Assembly: GCF_011068285.1 (NCBI RefSeq)
Contig: NZ_CP049616.1
Coordinates: 4,050,001-4,114,000 of the forward strand
DNA: 64,000 nt
Direction: 5' to 3'
DNA from: Flagellimonas oceani
Lineage (GTDB): Bacteria > Bacteroidota > Bacteroidia > Flavobacteriales > Flavobacteriaceae
Position 1 is the stretch's first letter, and each line of letters starts with the position of its first letter. A program made the position numbers and the translations under genes. Positions 1 through 9,065 of the stretch are shown piece after piece. The notes under the pieces are model-generated. The model did not search any database. It was not told the origin of the DNA and saw only the letters and a list, made by a program, of their open reading frames with translations.

Positions 1-588
1 TGGCACATGTACAATGGGGGAGAGGTAACCGAACCTTGGAAACTGGAAGATGGGGCCATGGTGTTTTACCCAATGGAAGAAAGACCCGAAGGAGCCAACT
101 ACAACTTGGTTACCGATGAAGAGTTTACCGATTTTGTACTGACCCTGGATTGGAAGATCGCCGAAGGAGGAAACAGTGGATTCTTTTGGGGCGTAAAGGA
201 AGGGGAGGAATATGGCCAACCCTACGTTACCGGTCCGGAAATTCAAGTTTTGGATGACGAGAGACATCCTGATGCAAAAAATGGCGAAGATCGTTTGGCG
301 GGATCCTTGTACGACATTGTTCCACCATCTGAAAAAGTGGTGAAACCAGCGGGCCAATGGAACTCCGTGGAATTGATGATCAATCACAAGACCAACCAAG
401 GTCATGTAATTTTGAACGGGACCAAAATTGTGGAGTTTCCGTTAGAAGGTCCAGAGTGGGACAAATTGATCGCCAATTCCAAATTTGCCGACTGGGAAGA
501 TTTTGCCGCCTTTAAAACGGGGAAAATCGGATTGCAGGACCATGGCAATAAGGTAGCCTTCAGAAATATCATGATTAAAGAACTATAG
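1..588 (+). CDS. DUF1080 (3-keto-disaccharide hydrolase-like) protein, 5' truncated
   Basis: Reading frame 1 is open from the first base (Trp-His-Met-Tyr-Asn-Gly-Gly), so the start lies upstream of the window and the Met at base 7 is internal; this family usually has Gly-Trp just before such a segment. The visible 195 residues form a concanavalin-like beta-sandwich of the DUF1080 type: a DFVLTLDWKI strand, a GGNSGFFWGV segment, GPEIQVLDD, and a C-terminal GKIGLQDHGNKVAFRNIMIK motif. Family members include 3-keto-disaccharide hydrolases and lyase-associated domains acting on periplasmic or secreted glycosides. A second DUF1080 gene starts 1 nt after the stop, so the two are almost certainly co-transcribed. 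The exact substrate is unknown. Confidence 0.85.
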   Translation, partial: WHMYNGGEVTEPWKLEDGAMVFYPMEERPEGANYNLVTDEEFTDFVLTLDWKIAEGGNSGFFWGVKEGEEYGQPYVTGPEIQVLDDERHPDAKNGEDRLAGSLYDIVPPSEKVVKPAGQWNSVELMINHKTNQGHVILNGTKIVEFPLEGPEWDKLIANSKFADWEDFAAFKTGKIGLQDHGNKVAFRNIMIKEL

Positions 589-589
589 G

Positions 590-1345
590 ATGAAAAGATT
601 GAGATATACTTTGGGAATAGTTGCCATGATGACAGGTTTCTTCATCAATGCTCAGGAAGTAGAGCCCACAAAACCCGAAGCGACCGAATTATATAAACCT
701 GTTCCGCCAAAAGTAACACCCGGTGAGAACGGGGCGCCTCCAAGCGATGCCATTGTATTGTTCGATGGTACCTCGTTGGAGAAATGGATAAGTACCGCGG
801 ACAGTACTGCCGCCAAATGGACTTTGAACAAGGACGGTAGCATGACCGTGAAGGATAGAACTGGAGACATCCAGACCAAGCAGAATTTTGGGAGCATTCA
901 GTTGCACATTGAATGGAAATCACCTGCCGAAGTGCAACGAGATGGCCAAAATAGGGGAAATAGCGGAATCTTTCTGAACGGACTCTACGAAGTTCAAGTG
1001 TTGGATAACAATGACAACGACACCTATGTAAACGGCCAAGTCGCCTCCATATACAAACAGCATACACCCTTGGCAATGGCCTCTGTGCCCACTGGGGAAT
1101 GGAATACCTACGACATTATTTATCATGCACCCGAGTTTGAAAAAGGTCAAAAAGTAAAGTCCGGCACCCTGACCGTGATCCATAACGGTGTTCTGGTTCA
1201 AGATCATGTGGAGATCAAAGGAACTACCCCATACATCGGTTGGCCCAAAAACCCACCACATGGAAAGGGGCCGCTTAGGCTTCAGGATCATGGGGACAAC
1301 AGTAGGGTGAGCTTTAGGAATATTTGGGTAAGGGAGTTGAATTAA
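590..1345 (+). CDS. Secreted DUF1080 family protein
   Basis: 251 residues. The first ~22 residues (MKRLRYTLGIVAMMTGFFINAQ) are a signal peptide. The DUF1080 fold follows: IVLFDGTSLEKW near residue 55, an IQLHIEWKSP strand, GNSGIFLNGLYEVQVLD, and a closing GPLRLQDHGDNSRVSFRNIWVRE. The first gene of the pair shares these hallmark motifs, which suggests an old duplication. Likely role is hydrolysis or binding of a (3-keto)glycoside in the periplasm or outside the cell; this is inferred from the family. It starts 1 nt after the upstream stop and ends before the promoter of yicC. Confidence 0.87.
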   Translation: MKRLRYTLGIVAMMTGFFINAQEVEPTKPEATELYKPVPPKVTPGENGAPPSDAIVLFDGTSLEKWISTADSTAAKWTLNKDGSMTVKDRTGDIQTKQNFGSIQLHIEWKSPAEVQRDGQNRGNSGIFLNGLYEVQVLDNNDNDTYVNGQVASIYKQHTPLAMASVPTGEWNTYDIIYHAPEFEKGQKVKSGTLTVIHNGVLVQDHVEIKGTTPYIGWPKNPPHGKGPLRLQDHGDNSRVSFRNIWVRELN

Positions 1346-1401
1346 CTCCCTTTCACCATTTGCCAGATAGAATCTTTAAAGTGCCAGTAACCTATTTTGG
1401 T

Positions 1402-1409
1402 TACCTTTG
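1402..1409 (+). promoter_or_regulatory. Candidate -7 element upstream of yicC
   Basis: TACCTTTG matches the Bacteroidetes -7 consensus TAnnTTTG, 20 nt before the yicC start. A 6-bp inverted repeat (GTAACC 1387-1392, GGTTAC 1399-1404) overlaps it. No good -33 TTTG lies at 17-23 nt, so the assignment is tentative. Confidence 0.35.
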
Positions 1410-1429
1410 GCAAAATTTATCATACGTCT

Positions 1430-2287
1430 ATGATTCAATCCATGACAGGCTTTGGGAAGCATATTGTACAGCTTCCTTCCAAAAAGATTACCATAGAGCT
1501 CAAATCGCTCAATAGCAAAAGTTTGGACATCAATGCCAGGCTTCCGCAAATTTATCGCGAAAAGGAACTGGAGCTGCGTAAAATGATTGCAGGCGCTTTG
1601 GAAAGGGGAAAGGTCGATTTTAATCTTTATGTCGAAATTACCGGCGAGGAGACTACTTCGGAAGTCAATCAAGGCGTTGTCAAGAATTATATGGACCAAT
1701 TGGCCAATATTGTCAAAGGAGACGATATTAAACTATTGGAGATGGCCCTGCGTATGCCCGATACCTTAAAAACCGATAAGGACGATATTGATGATGAGGA
1801 GTACAAGTCCATAATCGAGGCTATGAACGAAGCCCTGTCCAAAATAGTCGAGTTTAGGAATGAAGAAGGAAAAGTCTTGGAGGAAGATTTTGTTGAGCGC
1901 CTCAAAAAACTAAATGGGTTATTGGAAAAGGTGAATACCATGGACCCAGAACGATTGGGTACTGTGCGCGAGCGATTGGAAAAAGCGGTTGCCGACCTAA
2001 AAGTAGAACTGGATGCCAATAGGTTTGAGCAAGAACTCATCTATTATTTGGAAAAATACGACATTACCGAAGAAAAGGTCCGTTTGGCCAACCACCTAAA
2101 ATATTTTGAATCGACCTTGAACTCCGACGATTCCAACGGTAAAAAATTGGGCTTTATCTCTCAGGAAATCGGAAGGGAAATCAACACCATAGGATCCAAG
2201 GCAAACTATGCACCCATGCAACAATTGGTGGTGCAAATGAAAGACGAGTTGGAAAAAATCAAAGAACAAATGCTGAATGTGTTATGA
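1430..2287 (+). CDS. yicC: YicC/YloC family endoribonuclease
   Basis: 285 residues from the ATG at 1430. The frame is open further upstream, but the protein begins MIQSMTGFGK, the invariant family N-terminus, so 1430 is chosen. The C-terminal block NTIGSKANYAPMQQLVVQMK followed by EKIKEQMLNVL is the family's conserved DUF1732 region. YicC-type proteins are RNA-binding endoribonucleases that affect small RNA turnover and stationary-phase survival. It overlaps gmk by 4 nt (ATGA), giving translational coupling; yicC-gmk linkage is common across bacteria. Confidence is high because both ends and the length fit the family. Confidence 0.95.
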   Translation: MIQSMTGFGKHIVQLPSKKITIELKSLNSKSLDINARLPQIYREKELELRKMIAGALERGKVDFNLYVEITGEETTSEVNQGVVKNYMDQLANIVKGDDIKLLEMALRMPDTLKTDKDDIDDEEYKSIIEAMNEALSKIVEFRNEEGKVLEEDFVERLKKLNGLLEKVNTMDPERLGTVRERLEKAVADLKVELDANRFEQELIYYLEKYDITEEKVRLANHLKYFESTLNSDDSNGKKLGFISQEIGREINTIGSKANYAPMQQLVVQMKDELEKIKEQMLNVL

Positions 2288-2880
2288 CGGAAGGCGGTAA
2301 ACTCATTATTTTCTCTGCACCATCCGGCAGTGGAAAAACAACCATTGTGAAACATTTGTTGAATCAACCCGAACTCAACTTGGCCTTTTCCATTTCGGCC
2401 ACTTCCCGTCCGCGAAGAGGAAAGGAAAAGAACGGGGTCAACTATTATTTTATGTCCGTTTCCCAATTTAAGAGGCACATTAAGGACGGTGATTTTTTGG
2501 AATGGGAAGAGGTATACCGGGACAATTTTTACGGAACCTTAAAAAGCGAAGTGGAGCGTCTTTGGGCAGAAGGAAAAAATGTAATTTTTGATATAGACGT
2601 ATCCGGTGGGCTCCGAATCAAAAAGAAATTTCCCGAGAAAACATTGGCCGTATTTGTAAAGCCGCCCAGTGTGGACGAATTGAAAATCAGGCTTAAAAAG
2701 AGGAGCACCGAAAGTGACGACAAAATCAATATGCGGATAGCAAAGGCCTCTGTGGAGCTTGCTACCGCCCCTCAATTTGATAAGGTCATCAAAAACTACG
2801 ATTTACCTGTCGCCTTGGACGAAGCCCATAAATTGGTGGCCGATTTTCTCGGTGTCGAGATACCTCCAAAAGAAAACTAG
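2284..2880 (+). CDS. gmk: Guanylate kinase
   Basis: 198 residues, the usual length. It phosphorylates GMP to GDP using ATP, an essential cytoplasmic step of purine nucleotide metabolism. The Walker A loop APSGSGKTT is at residues 12-20, followed by the GMP-binding segment SATSRPRRGKEKNGVNYYF and later the core motif FDIDVSGGLRIKK. Its start overlaps the yicC stop, and nadD follows 3 nt after its stop, so yicC-gmk-nadD form one operon with a nucleotide and cofactor theme. Confidence 0.97.
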   Translation: MTEGGKLIIFSAPSGSGKTTIVKHLLNQPELNLAFSISATSRPRRGKEKNGVNYYFMSVSQFKRHIKDGDFLEWEEVYRDNFYGTLKSEVERLWAEGKNVIFDIDVSGGLRIKKKFPEKTLAVFVKPPSVDELKIRLKKRSTESDDKINMRIAKASVELATAPQFDKVIKNYDLPVALDEAHKLVADFLGVEIPPKEN

Positions 2881-2883
2881 ACC

Positions 2884-3468
2884 ATGAAAAAGGTAGGGCT
2901 CTTTTTTGGGACCTTCAACCCCATACACATTGGCCATTTGGCCATTGCCAACCATTTGGTGGAGTTTTCGGACTTGGATGAGGTTTGGTTCGTAATCACC
3001 CCACAAAGTCCGTTCAAGGTGAAGCAATCGCTTCTGGACAACAACCATCGGTATCAAATGGTTTTCGAGGCAGTTCAAGATTATCCCAAGTTAAAGCCCA
3101 GCAAAATAGAGTTCGACCTACCGCAGCCCAACTATACGACGAATACACTGGCGCATTTGGACGACAACTATGGCAAAGACCATCAATTTTCGCTTATCAT
3201 GGGGGAGGATAACTTGAAGGGTTTCCATAAGTGGAAGAACTACGAAACCATATTGGAACAGTATTCCATTTATGTTTATCCTAGGGTTTCAGAGGGCAAA
3301 GTGGAGCATCAATTTAAGGGCCATCCAAAAATTAGCCGGGTCGATGCACCGATTATGGAAATTTCCTCCACCTTTATACGAAAGGCCCACAAGGCAGGTA
3401 AAAACATCCGTCCTTTGCTGCCAAATACCGTTTGGAAGTATATGGATGAGATGAATTTTTACAGATAG
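2884..3468 (+). CDS. nadD: Nicotinate-nucleotide adenylyltransferase
   Basis: 194 residues. It transfers AMP from ATP to nicotinate mononucleotide, making deamido-NAD in NAD biosynthesis. The nucleotidyltransferase signature GTFNPIHIGH is at residues 9-18 and the second family motif ISSTFIRKAHKAGKNIRPLL lies near the C-terminus. Last gene of the yicC-gmk-nadD operon. It converges on the DUF6503-like gene with only 1 nt between the two stop codons, so no separate terminator space exists. Confidence 0.96.
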   Translation: MKKVGLFFGTFNPIHIGHLAIANHLVEFSDLDEVWFVITPQSPFKVKQSLLDNNHRYQMVFEAVQDYPKLKPSKIEFDLPQPNYTTNTLAHLDDNYGKDHQFSLIMGEDNLKGFHKWKNYETILEQYSIYVYPRVSEGKVEHQFKGHPKISRVDAPIMEISSTFIRKAHKAGKNIRPLLPNTVWKYMDEMNFYR

Positions 3469-3469
3469 A

Positions 3470-4192
3470 CTATCCGGCAGCCTTATACAAGGTGTCCGTT
3501 CCCAAATATTTATCGTCCTTGTTCATGTACCACGCTCTGGTCTTGGGCATTTTTATCCCTTCGATTTTCTCCAGGCCTTTTAATATGATGTATTCTCCAT
3601 CATTTTTACTTTCATCGTGATAGAATTGATAAACTTCCATGGCGTAGGTGGTTGGGTCAAAGTAAAAGTACCAAGTGTCTTTTCCGATTTCGGCATCGTA
3701 GGTGACCTTTAAAACAATATAATCTTTGCCTTTGAATGTTTTCTTTTCAGTTTTTGGGTCCAAGTTGGTTCCTGGGTCGTTCAGCTTCATGGGCAGGCCG
3801 TAGAGGTAGGTGTAGTAATCTTTCATGAAACGGCCGCGTTCGCAGTCCAGTTTAAGCTCCTTGGCTTCTTTTTGGGTAAATTCCTTGCTCCCGTTTAGGG
3901 CGATTTCGCAGGATGAGTTTTTAATTTGGTAGGAATACGTGTCATCTCCTTGGGATACATTCAGATTAAATTCCTGTTTTGGAAAATCTACCGAGATAAC
4001 GCTGGTTCTTTCTGGACGGTTTGGAGTTTCCATTACCACTTTAAACGTAGCTTTCAAGCTTTCCCAATGATTGTTCGGGTCGTGAAAGGCAATCGCCTTT
4101 TTTAAGACCTCTTCCGCAGGAATTGATTGTGAAAGTCCGGAGGCAACGGATAGCAGACCAAAAACCAGTAGGGCAAAACAATATCTTTTCAT
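3470..4192 (-). CDS. Exported LolA-like protein (probable DUF6503 family)
   Basis: 240 residues. The first ~22 residues (MKRYCFALLVFGLLSVASGLS) are a signal peptide. The rest is a beta-rich domain with motifs seen in flavobacterial outer-membrane LolA-like proteins: a KAIAFHDPNNHWESLKATF region, GKDYIVLKVTYDAEIGKDTW, YFYFDPTTYAMEVYQFYHD and a closing KTRAWYMNKDDKYLGTDTL. Such proteins are probably periplasmic and bind lipid-like ligands, but no role is proven. Transcribed alone or behind the Pit transporter gene, 36 nt upstream. The DUF6503 assignment is from memory and less certain than the export signal. Confidence 0.75.
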   Translation of the reverse strand: MKRYCFALLVFGLLSVASGLSQSIPAEEVLKKAIAFHDPNNHWESLKATFKVVMETPNRPERTSVISVDFPKQEFNLNVSQGDDTYSYQIKNSSCEIALNGSKEFTQKEAKELKLDCERGRFMKDYYTYLYGLPMKLNDPGTNLDPKTEKKTFKGKDYIVLKVTYDAEIGKDTWYFYFDPTTYAMEVYQFYHDESKNDGEYIILKGLEKIEGIKMPKTRAWYMNKDDKYLGTDTLYKAAG

Positions 4193-4228
4193 CCCATAGA
4201 AATTAATATGGACGAAAAGATACCGTTT

Positions 4229-6502
4229 TTATTTTTTTTCGATGGTCGCAGGTCTGACCGAGCTATCATGTTCTGCATAATAGAGTTCCAATAGATCCAT
4301 CATTGCGGCTATCAAATCCCTACTTTCCAATAGCAATGAGAAGTATAAAGTGGTGTTCTTTGGACTGGACTCCTCGGTTCTGGTGCGGGATACCTGTCTG
4401 TTTATTTTTTGTGAAACAAGTTCGTTCAATTCTCCCTTGGTGGCAAGTATGTCGCCTATTTGCTCAAAGGATCGATCAAGAAAGGCCTTTTCCGTAACTT
4501 CAAAGATAGCTTCCAATTTTTGGTCGATTTCTTTGAGTTCCTTGATTTGGTTGTATTTTAATTTTTTGTGATTGTTGTTGACATGGTTGTAACTCACCTT
4601 TCCAATATATTCCAGGGACTGCGACATATCCGTAAGGTAATCCATGATATTGATGTAAAAGTTACTGGCACCAATATGGGCTTCCTCTAAATTTTTGATG
4701 AAGTAGAACGTATCATTTCTAAGTCCATCTATTTCCGAGGATAATTTTTTACTTTGCTTTTTGTTCTTTTTCAAAAAGTCGAGATCGTGCTTGGACAATC
4801 CCCGAATGGAATTTGAATAAATGCGATTACTTCTCTTGATCACATTGGCAATGTTGGCCGCGCTTTCTTCTATCACTCCTTGGATCGAACTGCTTTCGGC
4901 TTTTCTTAAGCTGTCCTCGGCCTTGCTTTCCTCTTTCTTTCTTGTATGGCTCAAGTAGTTTCTTCCAATCAGCAAAGCTGCTAGCGACAAAAGAACGATT
5001 AGGGCTATAAAACCACCTAAGTGGATCAGATAAGCGATTATGGCAGCGGAAACAAATGCACAGATGGCGGTGAAAAACCATCCACCTATTACGTTAAGCA
5101 CACCGGCGACCCTGTAAACTGCGCTTTCGGAGCCCCAAGCCCTATCGGCCAAAGAGCTGCCCATGGCGACCATAAAGGTTACATATGTAGTGGACAAAGG
5201 AAGCTTCATGGAGGTTGCAATGGAAATGAGCACACTGGCCACCATAAGGTTTACCGATGCCCTTACCATATCAAATGCAGGTTGGTCCTGTGTTTTTCCC
5301 TTCGGAATATAATTGTTGGGCTTGGTAAATCTTTGGTCCAGTCTTTCTTTTGTGCTTTTCGGTATTATATTCGAGATACTGTCAAAAGCCGTGATGGAAA
5401 ATTTTACGATTTGTCTGGACAAAAAATTGGGTTGAAAACGTTCCTCACCATCTCCTTCACGGGCAAGATTGATTTCTGTTTCGGTCACGTAACGTGCTTT
5501 GGTGGACAACCAAAGTGTAATAATCATTACCAAGCCGGAGATGAGCAGCAGATAAGTGGGCGTTTGTACGGCCTCGGCCAATCCGCCCATGGAGTATTCG
5601 GTTGCCGCAATCCCGGATGATTGCCAATCCTGAAAAGATTGGAGGGCCGCAATGGGAACCCCGATAAAGTTCACCAAATCGTTCCCGGCAAATGCCATGG
5701 CTAGAGCAAAGGTGCCCAAAACGATGATGATTCTGTAAATATTCTTTTTGAATATGGCCGTTAGCACCCAAGAAACGATGGCCCAAAATATAAAATTGGC
5801 AAAAAGGAAAAGCTCTGGTTTGGTTGCAGAAAATTCCAAAACGGCACCCTCCAAAAATTGAGCACCTTTTAAACCTTTTACCAAAATAAAGTAAATTATG
5901 GCAGTTATGGCCATTCCCCCAAAAATGGAACCGATCCATTTGGGTTGCTTTTCAAATTTGAAAGAAATCAGCAATCGGGATAAAAACTGTACCAATGCGC
6001 CAATGGTGAAGGCAATTGCCACGGACAACAAAATGCCAAATATAATCTCTGTTGCCTTTCCTGTGTTGATGTATCCGCCCAAGGCGTCGATTCCACCTCC
6101 TTCGCTGGTTACCTTTACCAAAGCTATGGCCACGGCCGCTCCCAATAGTTCAAAAACAATGGATACCGTTGTGGATGTAGGCATTCCCAAGGTGTTGAAA
6201 AAGTCCAGAAGGAGTACGTCCGTAATCATCACCGCCATAAAGATTATGATGATTTCGGCGAACACAAATTCCGAAGGATTAAAGATTCCCTTCCGAGCCA
6301 CCTCCATCATACCACTGGAGGACATCGCCCCAAATGCGATTCCAATACTGGCGACGATCATAATGGTCTTGAAAGAAATAGCCTTGGACCCCAAAGCGGA
6401 GTTCAAAAAGTTCACCGCATCGTTGCTGACACCGACTACCAAATCGGTAATTGCCAAAACACCTAAGGCAATAACCATAAAAATGTAAATGTTCTCCCCC
6501 AT
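4229..6502 (-). CDS. Pit-family inorganic phosphate transporter fused to a PhoU-like domain
   Basis: 757 residues, much longer than a plain PitA (~500). Residues ~1-510 contain two PHO4 half-repeats, with GVSNDAVNFLNSALGSKA near residue 25 and a second copy near residue 410 (SIATSMKLPLSTTYVTF), each among hydrophobic helices. Residues ~530-750 are soluble, charged and helical (SNRIYSNSIRGLSKHDLDFL, then a three-helix pattern), as in PhoU-like domains. It should import phosphate, or a metal-phosphate complex, across the inner membrane by cation symport, with the C-terminal domain regulating flux. Many Bacteroidetes encode Pit with a separate or fused PhoU-like part. No Pst or PhoBR gene is in the window. 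Confidence 0.92.
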   Translation of the reverse strand: MGENIYIFMVIALGVLAITDLVVGVSNDAVNFLNSALGSKAISFKTIMIVASIGIAFGAMSSSGMMEVARKGIFNPSEFVFAEIIIIFMAVMITDVLLLDFFNTLGMPTSTTVSIVFELLGAAVAIALVKVTSEGGGIDALGGYINTGKATEIIFGILLSVAIAFTIGALVQFLSRLLISFKFEKQPKWIGSIFGGMAITAIIYFILVKGLKGAQFLEGAVLEFSATKPELFLFANFIFWAIVSWVLTAIFKKNIYRIIIVLGTFALAMAFAGNDLVNFIGVPIAALQSFQDWQSSGIAATEYSMGGLAEAVQTPTYLLLISGLVMIITLWLSTKARYVTETEINLAREGDGEERFQPNFLSRQIVKFSITAFDSISNIIPKSTKERLDQRFTKPNNYIPKGKTQDQPAFDMVRASVNLMVASVLISIATSMKLPLSTTYVTFMVAMGSSLADRAWGSESAVYRVAGVLNVIGGWFFTAICAFVSAAIIAYLIHLGGFIALIVLLSLAALLIGRNYLSHTRKKEESKAEDSLRKAESSSIQGVIEESAANIANVIKRSNRIYSNSIRGLSKHDLDFLKKNKKQSKKLSSEIDGLRNDTFYFIKNLEEAHIGASNFYINIMDYLTDMSQSLEYIGKVSYNHVNNNHKKLKYNQIKELKEIDQKLEAIFEVTEKAFLDRSFEQIGDILATKGELNELVSQKINRQVSRTRTEESSPKNTTLYFSLLLESRDLIAAMMDLLELYYAEHDSSVRPATIEKK

Positions 6503-6651
6503 TCTTTCAGAAATATGGCAAAAATGCCATTATAAATCCGCAATTAGGTTAATAAAATGTTACCAATATGCGGTGCTAAAAATATCAATATTTTCAATGT
6601 GTTGTATATAGGTTTGTCTTTTGGCATATATTCGTCACAAATTAAAGGCCG

Positions 6652-8010
6652 ATGAACTGGGAGCAGTTACTCTCTTTAAAAAGATACGGGGACACGGGAA
6701 AACGTCTTCGCAAGGAACAGAACGAGACCCGACTAGGTTTCGAGGTAGATTATGACCGGATCATTTTTTCGTCCGCATTTAGAAGCCTGCAAGATAAGAC
6801 ACAGGTGTTCCCCATGCCTATTGCCGTAGGTTCGCAAAGGAATTTTGTGCATACGCGCCTAACGCACAGCATGGAAGTATCTGTGGTGGGAAGAAGTTTG
6901 GGGCGCATTGCCGGACAGCAGGTGTTGTCTAAATATCCGTTCCTGTCCGAAGTCCATGGTTATCATTTTAACGATTTTGGTGCCATTGTTGCCGCCGCCG
7001 CCCTGGCACACGACATTGGCAACCCCCCCTTTGGGCATAGTGGTGAAAAAGCCATCGGGAATTACTTTAAGCAGGGCAAGGGAAAGTTCTACGAAGATGT
7101 ACTGACGCCGGAGGAGTTTCAGGATCTTATCGATTTTGAAGGCAATGCCAACGGATTTAAACTGCTCACGGAATCCCGCGAAGGGGTCCCGGGAGGACTA
7201 CGTTTGAGCTACGCCACTTTGGGTGCCTTTATAAAATACCCCAAGGCCTCTCTGCCCAAAAAACCATCGAGGAACATTGCCGATAAAAAATTCGGGTTTT
7301 TCCAATCCGAGAAAGCGTTTTTTAATGAATTGGTGGAAGAAATAGGTCTCTTGCCCAACCCTGCCCATCCTAAAACCGGATTTTTAAGGCATCCGCTCAC
7401 TTATTTAGTGGAAGCAGCGGACGATATATGCTATACCATCATCGATTTTGAAGATGGCATCAACTTGGGGTTGATTCCCGAGGAATATGCCTTGGAATAT
7501 CTGATCAATTTGGTGAAGGACAACATCAATACCAAAAAGTACAATGCCATGACCACGTCCAGTGACCGCCTGAGTTATTTGAGGGCACTTGCCATAAGTA
7601 CATTGATTGGCGATGCGGTGGAGGTTTTTGTAAAGAACGAGGATAAAATCCTGAATGGTGAATTTGATGCTTCACTGTTGGACAAGGGAAAATATATAGC
7701 TCAGGTTGATGATATTATTAAACTGAGCGTGGAAAAAATCTATCAATCCACCGAAGTTATAGATAAAGAATTGGCGGGGTATCGAATTATTTCGGATTTA
7801 TTGGATATGTACACTACCGCGCTTATCAATGTAAAAGAGGGACAGGATACCAATTACGACCGGTTGCTCATCAAAAGTTTGCCCGAAAATTACAGGAACA
7901 CAGATACATCGCTCTATAAAATATTGTTGGACACCAGTTGTTTTGTGGCCAGCCTATCCGATAGTGCCGCAGTGCATATCCACGATAAGTTGACCGGCAA
8001 AAAGATTTAA
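6652..8010 (+). CDS. dgt: Deoxyguanosinetriphosphate triphosphohydrolase
   Basis: 452 residues, an HD-domain dNTPase that splits dGTP (and often other dNTPs) into the deoxynucleoside and triphosphate, limiting dNTP pools. The HD metal site is visible: His72 in RLTHSMEV and the His-Asp pair at 120-121 in AHDIGNPPFGHSGE, with a later Asp in VEAADDICYTIIDFEDG. A weak promoter (TTG 6602-6604, TATATTCG 6627-6634) precedes it by about 18 nt. The 3' end overlaps the convergent DUF3078 gene by 4 nt. Confidence 0.95.
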   Translation: MNWEQLLSLKRYGDTGKRLRKEQNETRLGFEVDYDRIIFSSAFRSLQDKTQVFPMPIAVGSQRNFVHTRLTHSMEVSVVGRSLGRIAGQQVLSKYPFLSEVHGYHFNDFGAIVAAAALAHDIGNPPFGHSGEKAIGNYFKQGKGKFYEDVLTPEEFQDLIDFEGNANGFKLLTESREGVPGGLRLSYATLGAFIKYPKASLPKKPSRNIADKKFGFFQSEKAFFNELVEEIGLLPNPAHPKTGFLRHPLTYLVEAADDICYTIIDFEDGINLGLIPEEYALEYLINLVKDNINTKKYNAMTTSSDRLSYLRALAISTLIGDAVEVFVKNEDKILNGEFDASLLDKGKYIAQVDDIIKLSVEKIYQSTEVIDKELAGYRIISDLLDMYTTALINVKEGQDTNYDRLLIKSLPENYRNTDTSLYKILLDTSCFVASLSDSAAVHIHDKLTGKKI

Positions 8011-9065
8011 AACGAATAGAGCAATCCGACCCCCAAGAGCTGTTTGAACTGGATTTTTGCTACACCGGGGTTGATGACGGTCCCATCCTCTGCAACTTCC
8101 TCATCAAATTTGATGTCATCATCAAAGATGATGTGTGTGCCAATATTCGCATTCAGAAAATCATTTACCTTTAGATTGAAATTGAGTTCCCAATCCACAT
8201 CAATGTTCCCAAAACTTCGCACATAATCGGTGTACAGGTTGAGCCGATGACTCATCAGTACATTGTTCGCAATCTCCGTTTCCCAAGTGTTGGTGACCAA
8301 AAAACCAAGTTCCAAAAACACCCTGTCCCCTGGTTCCACACCGAATGCGCCCTGATTGGAGAGGGCTTCATCCAGTACAAAGGTCGATTTCAAGGTAGCG
8401 GGCGAAATATAAAGGTTGAACTGGTCCTTTGGTGGGATATAGGAGGTACCCACACCGACAAACAAATATCCCGGGGCCATAAATCTTGAAATCGGTGTTT
8501 CCCGATCCGGATATTTATAACCATTGGAAAATTGTGTTCGAATGTTGGCCTTTACCGAGTAGTACCAATTGGTGATGGTGTCCTTTCTAAAACTGAGCGT
8601 TGTGGACAATCTAATCTGGTCGTCCGTTTTACGCAGTTTTCGTCCTTCTTGAGCGTTTAGCCCGTACCTGAGCTGGGCTTCATTGTTCCAACTCAGATAC
8701 CGAAATTTGTAATTTCTGGCAAAGTCCGCGCTTGCAAGTGCCGAAACGGAGTTGTCGCCCCCCGCATTCCAGTTAACAAAAGCCACTTCGCTAATGTTGA
8801 GCCCGAATTTGTTGACCTTCTTCCAGAACGATGTCGGCTTGAACCGATTGTACCATATACTCAAAGGTTTTACCCTGTTCAGCACGGTACGTGGGTCGGT
8901 CAATTTTGCATTTCGGGTAAGGTATTTGAGCTTTACATCCTTAATGCGGATTATTTTAAAGGTACCATTGGTGCTATCAATTTCAAAAGCCTTTAATTGG
9001 GTTACCTGGGCATTGGCAGATAGAAAAACAGTTAGGAACAGAATCAAAAAACAATTTAATCGCAT
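8007..9065 (-). CDS. DUF3078 domain-containing exported protein
   Basis: 352 residues with a signal peptide (MRLNCFLILFLTVFLSANAQ). The body is rich in alternating aromatic and polar strands (FRKDTITNWYYSVKANIRTQ, DRVFLELGFLVTNTWETEI) and ends in an aromatic residue after a hydrophobic strand (LLGVGLLYSF), which fits an outer-membrane beta-barrel. DUF3078 proteins are common in Flavobacteria and have no proven function. Its start overlaps the end of dxs by 10 nt, so it is translated from the dxs transcript. Confidence 0.85.
   Translation of the reverse strand: MRLNCFLILFLTVFLSANAQVTQLKAFEIDSTNGTFKIIRIKDVKLKYLTRNAKLTDPRTVLNRVKPLSIWYNRFKPTSFWKKVNKFGLNISEVAFVNWNAGGDNSVSALASADFARNYKFRYLSWNNEAQLRYGLNAQEGRKLRKTDDQIRLSTTLSFRKDTITNWYYSVKANIRTQFSNGYKYPDRETPISRFMAPGYLFVGVGTSYIPPKDQFNLYISPATLKSTFVLDEALSNQGAFGVEPGDRVFLELGFLVTNTWETEIANNVLMSHRLNLYTDYVRSFGNIDVDWELNFNLKVNDFLNANIGTHIIFDDDIKFDEEVAEDGTVINPGVAKIQFKQLLGVGLLYSF

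Noticed and set aside
645..1291. Several minus-strand ORFs over the second DUF1080 gene
   Set aside because: No domain or start signal; shadows of the coding strand.
5021..5620. 199-residue plus-strand ORF, with another of 196 residues at 5898-6488
   Set aside because: Both are shadows of the Pit transporter gene on the other strand.
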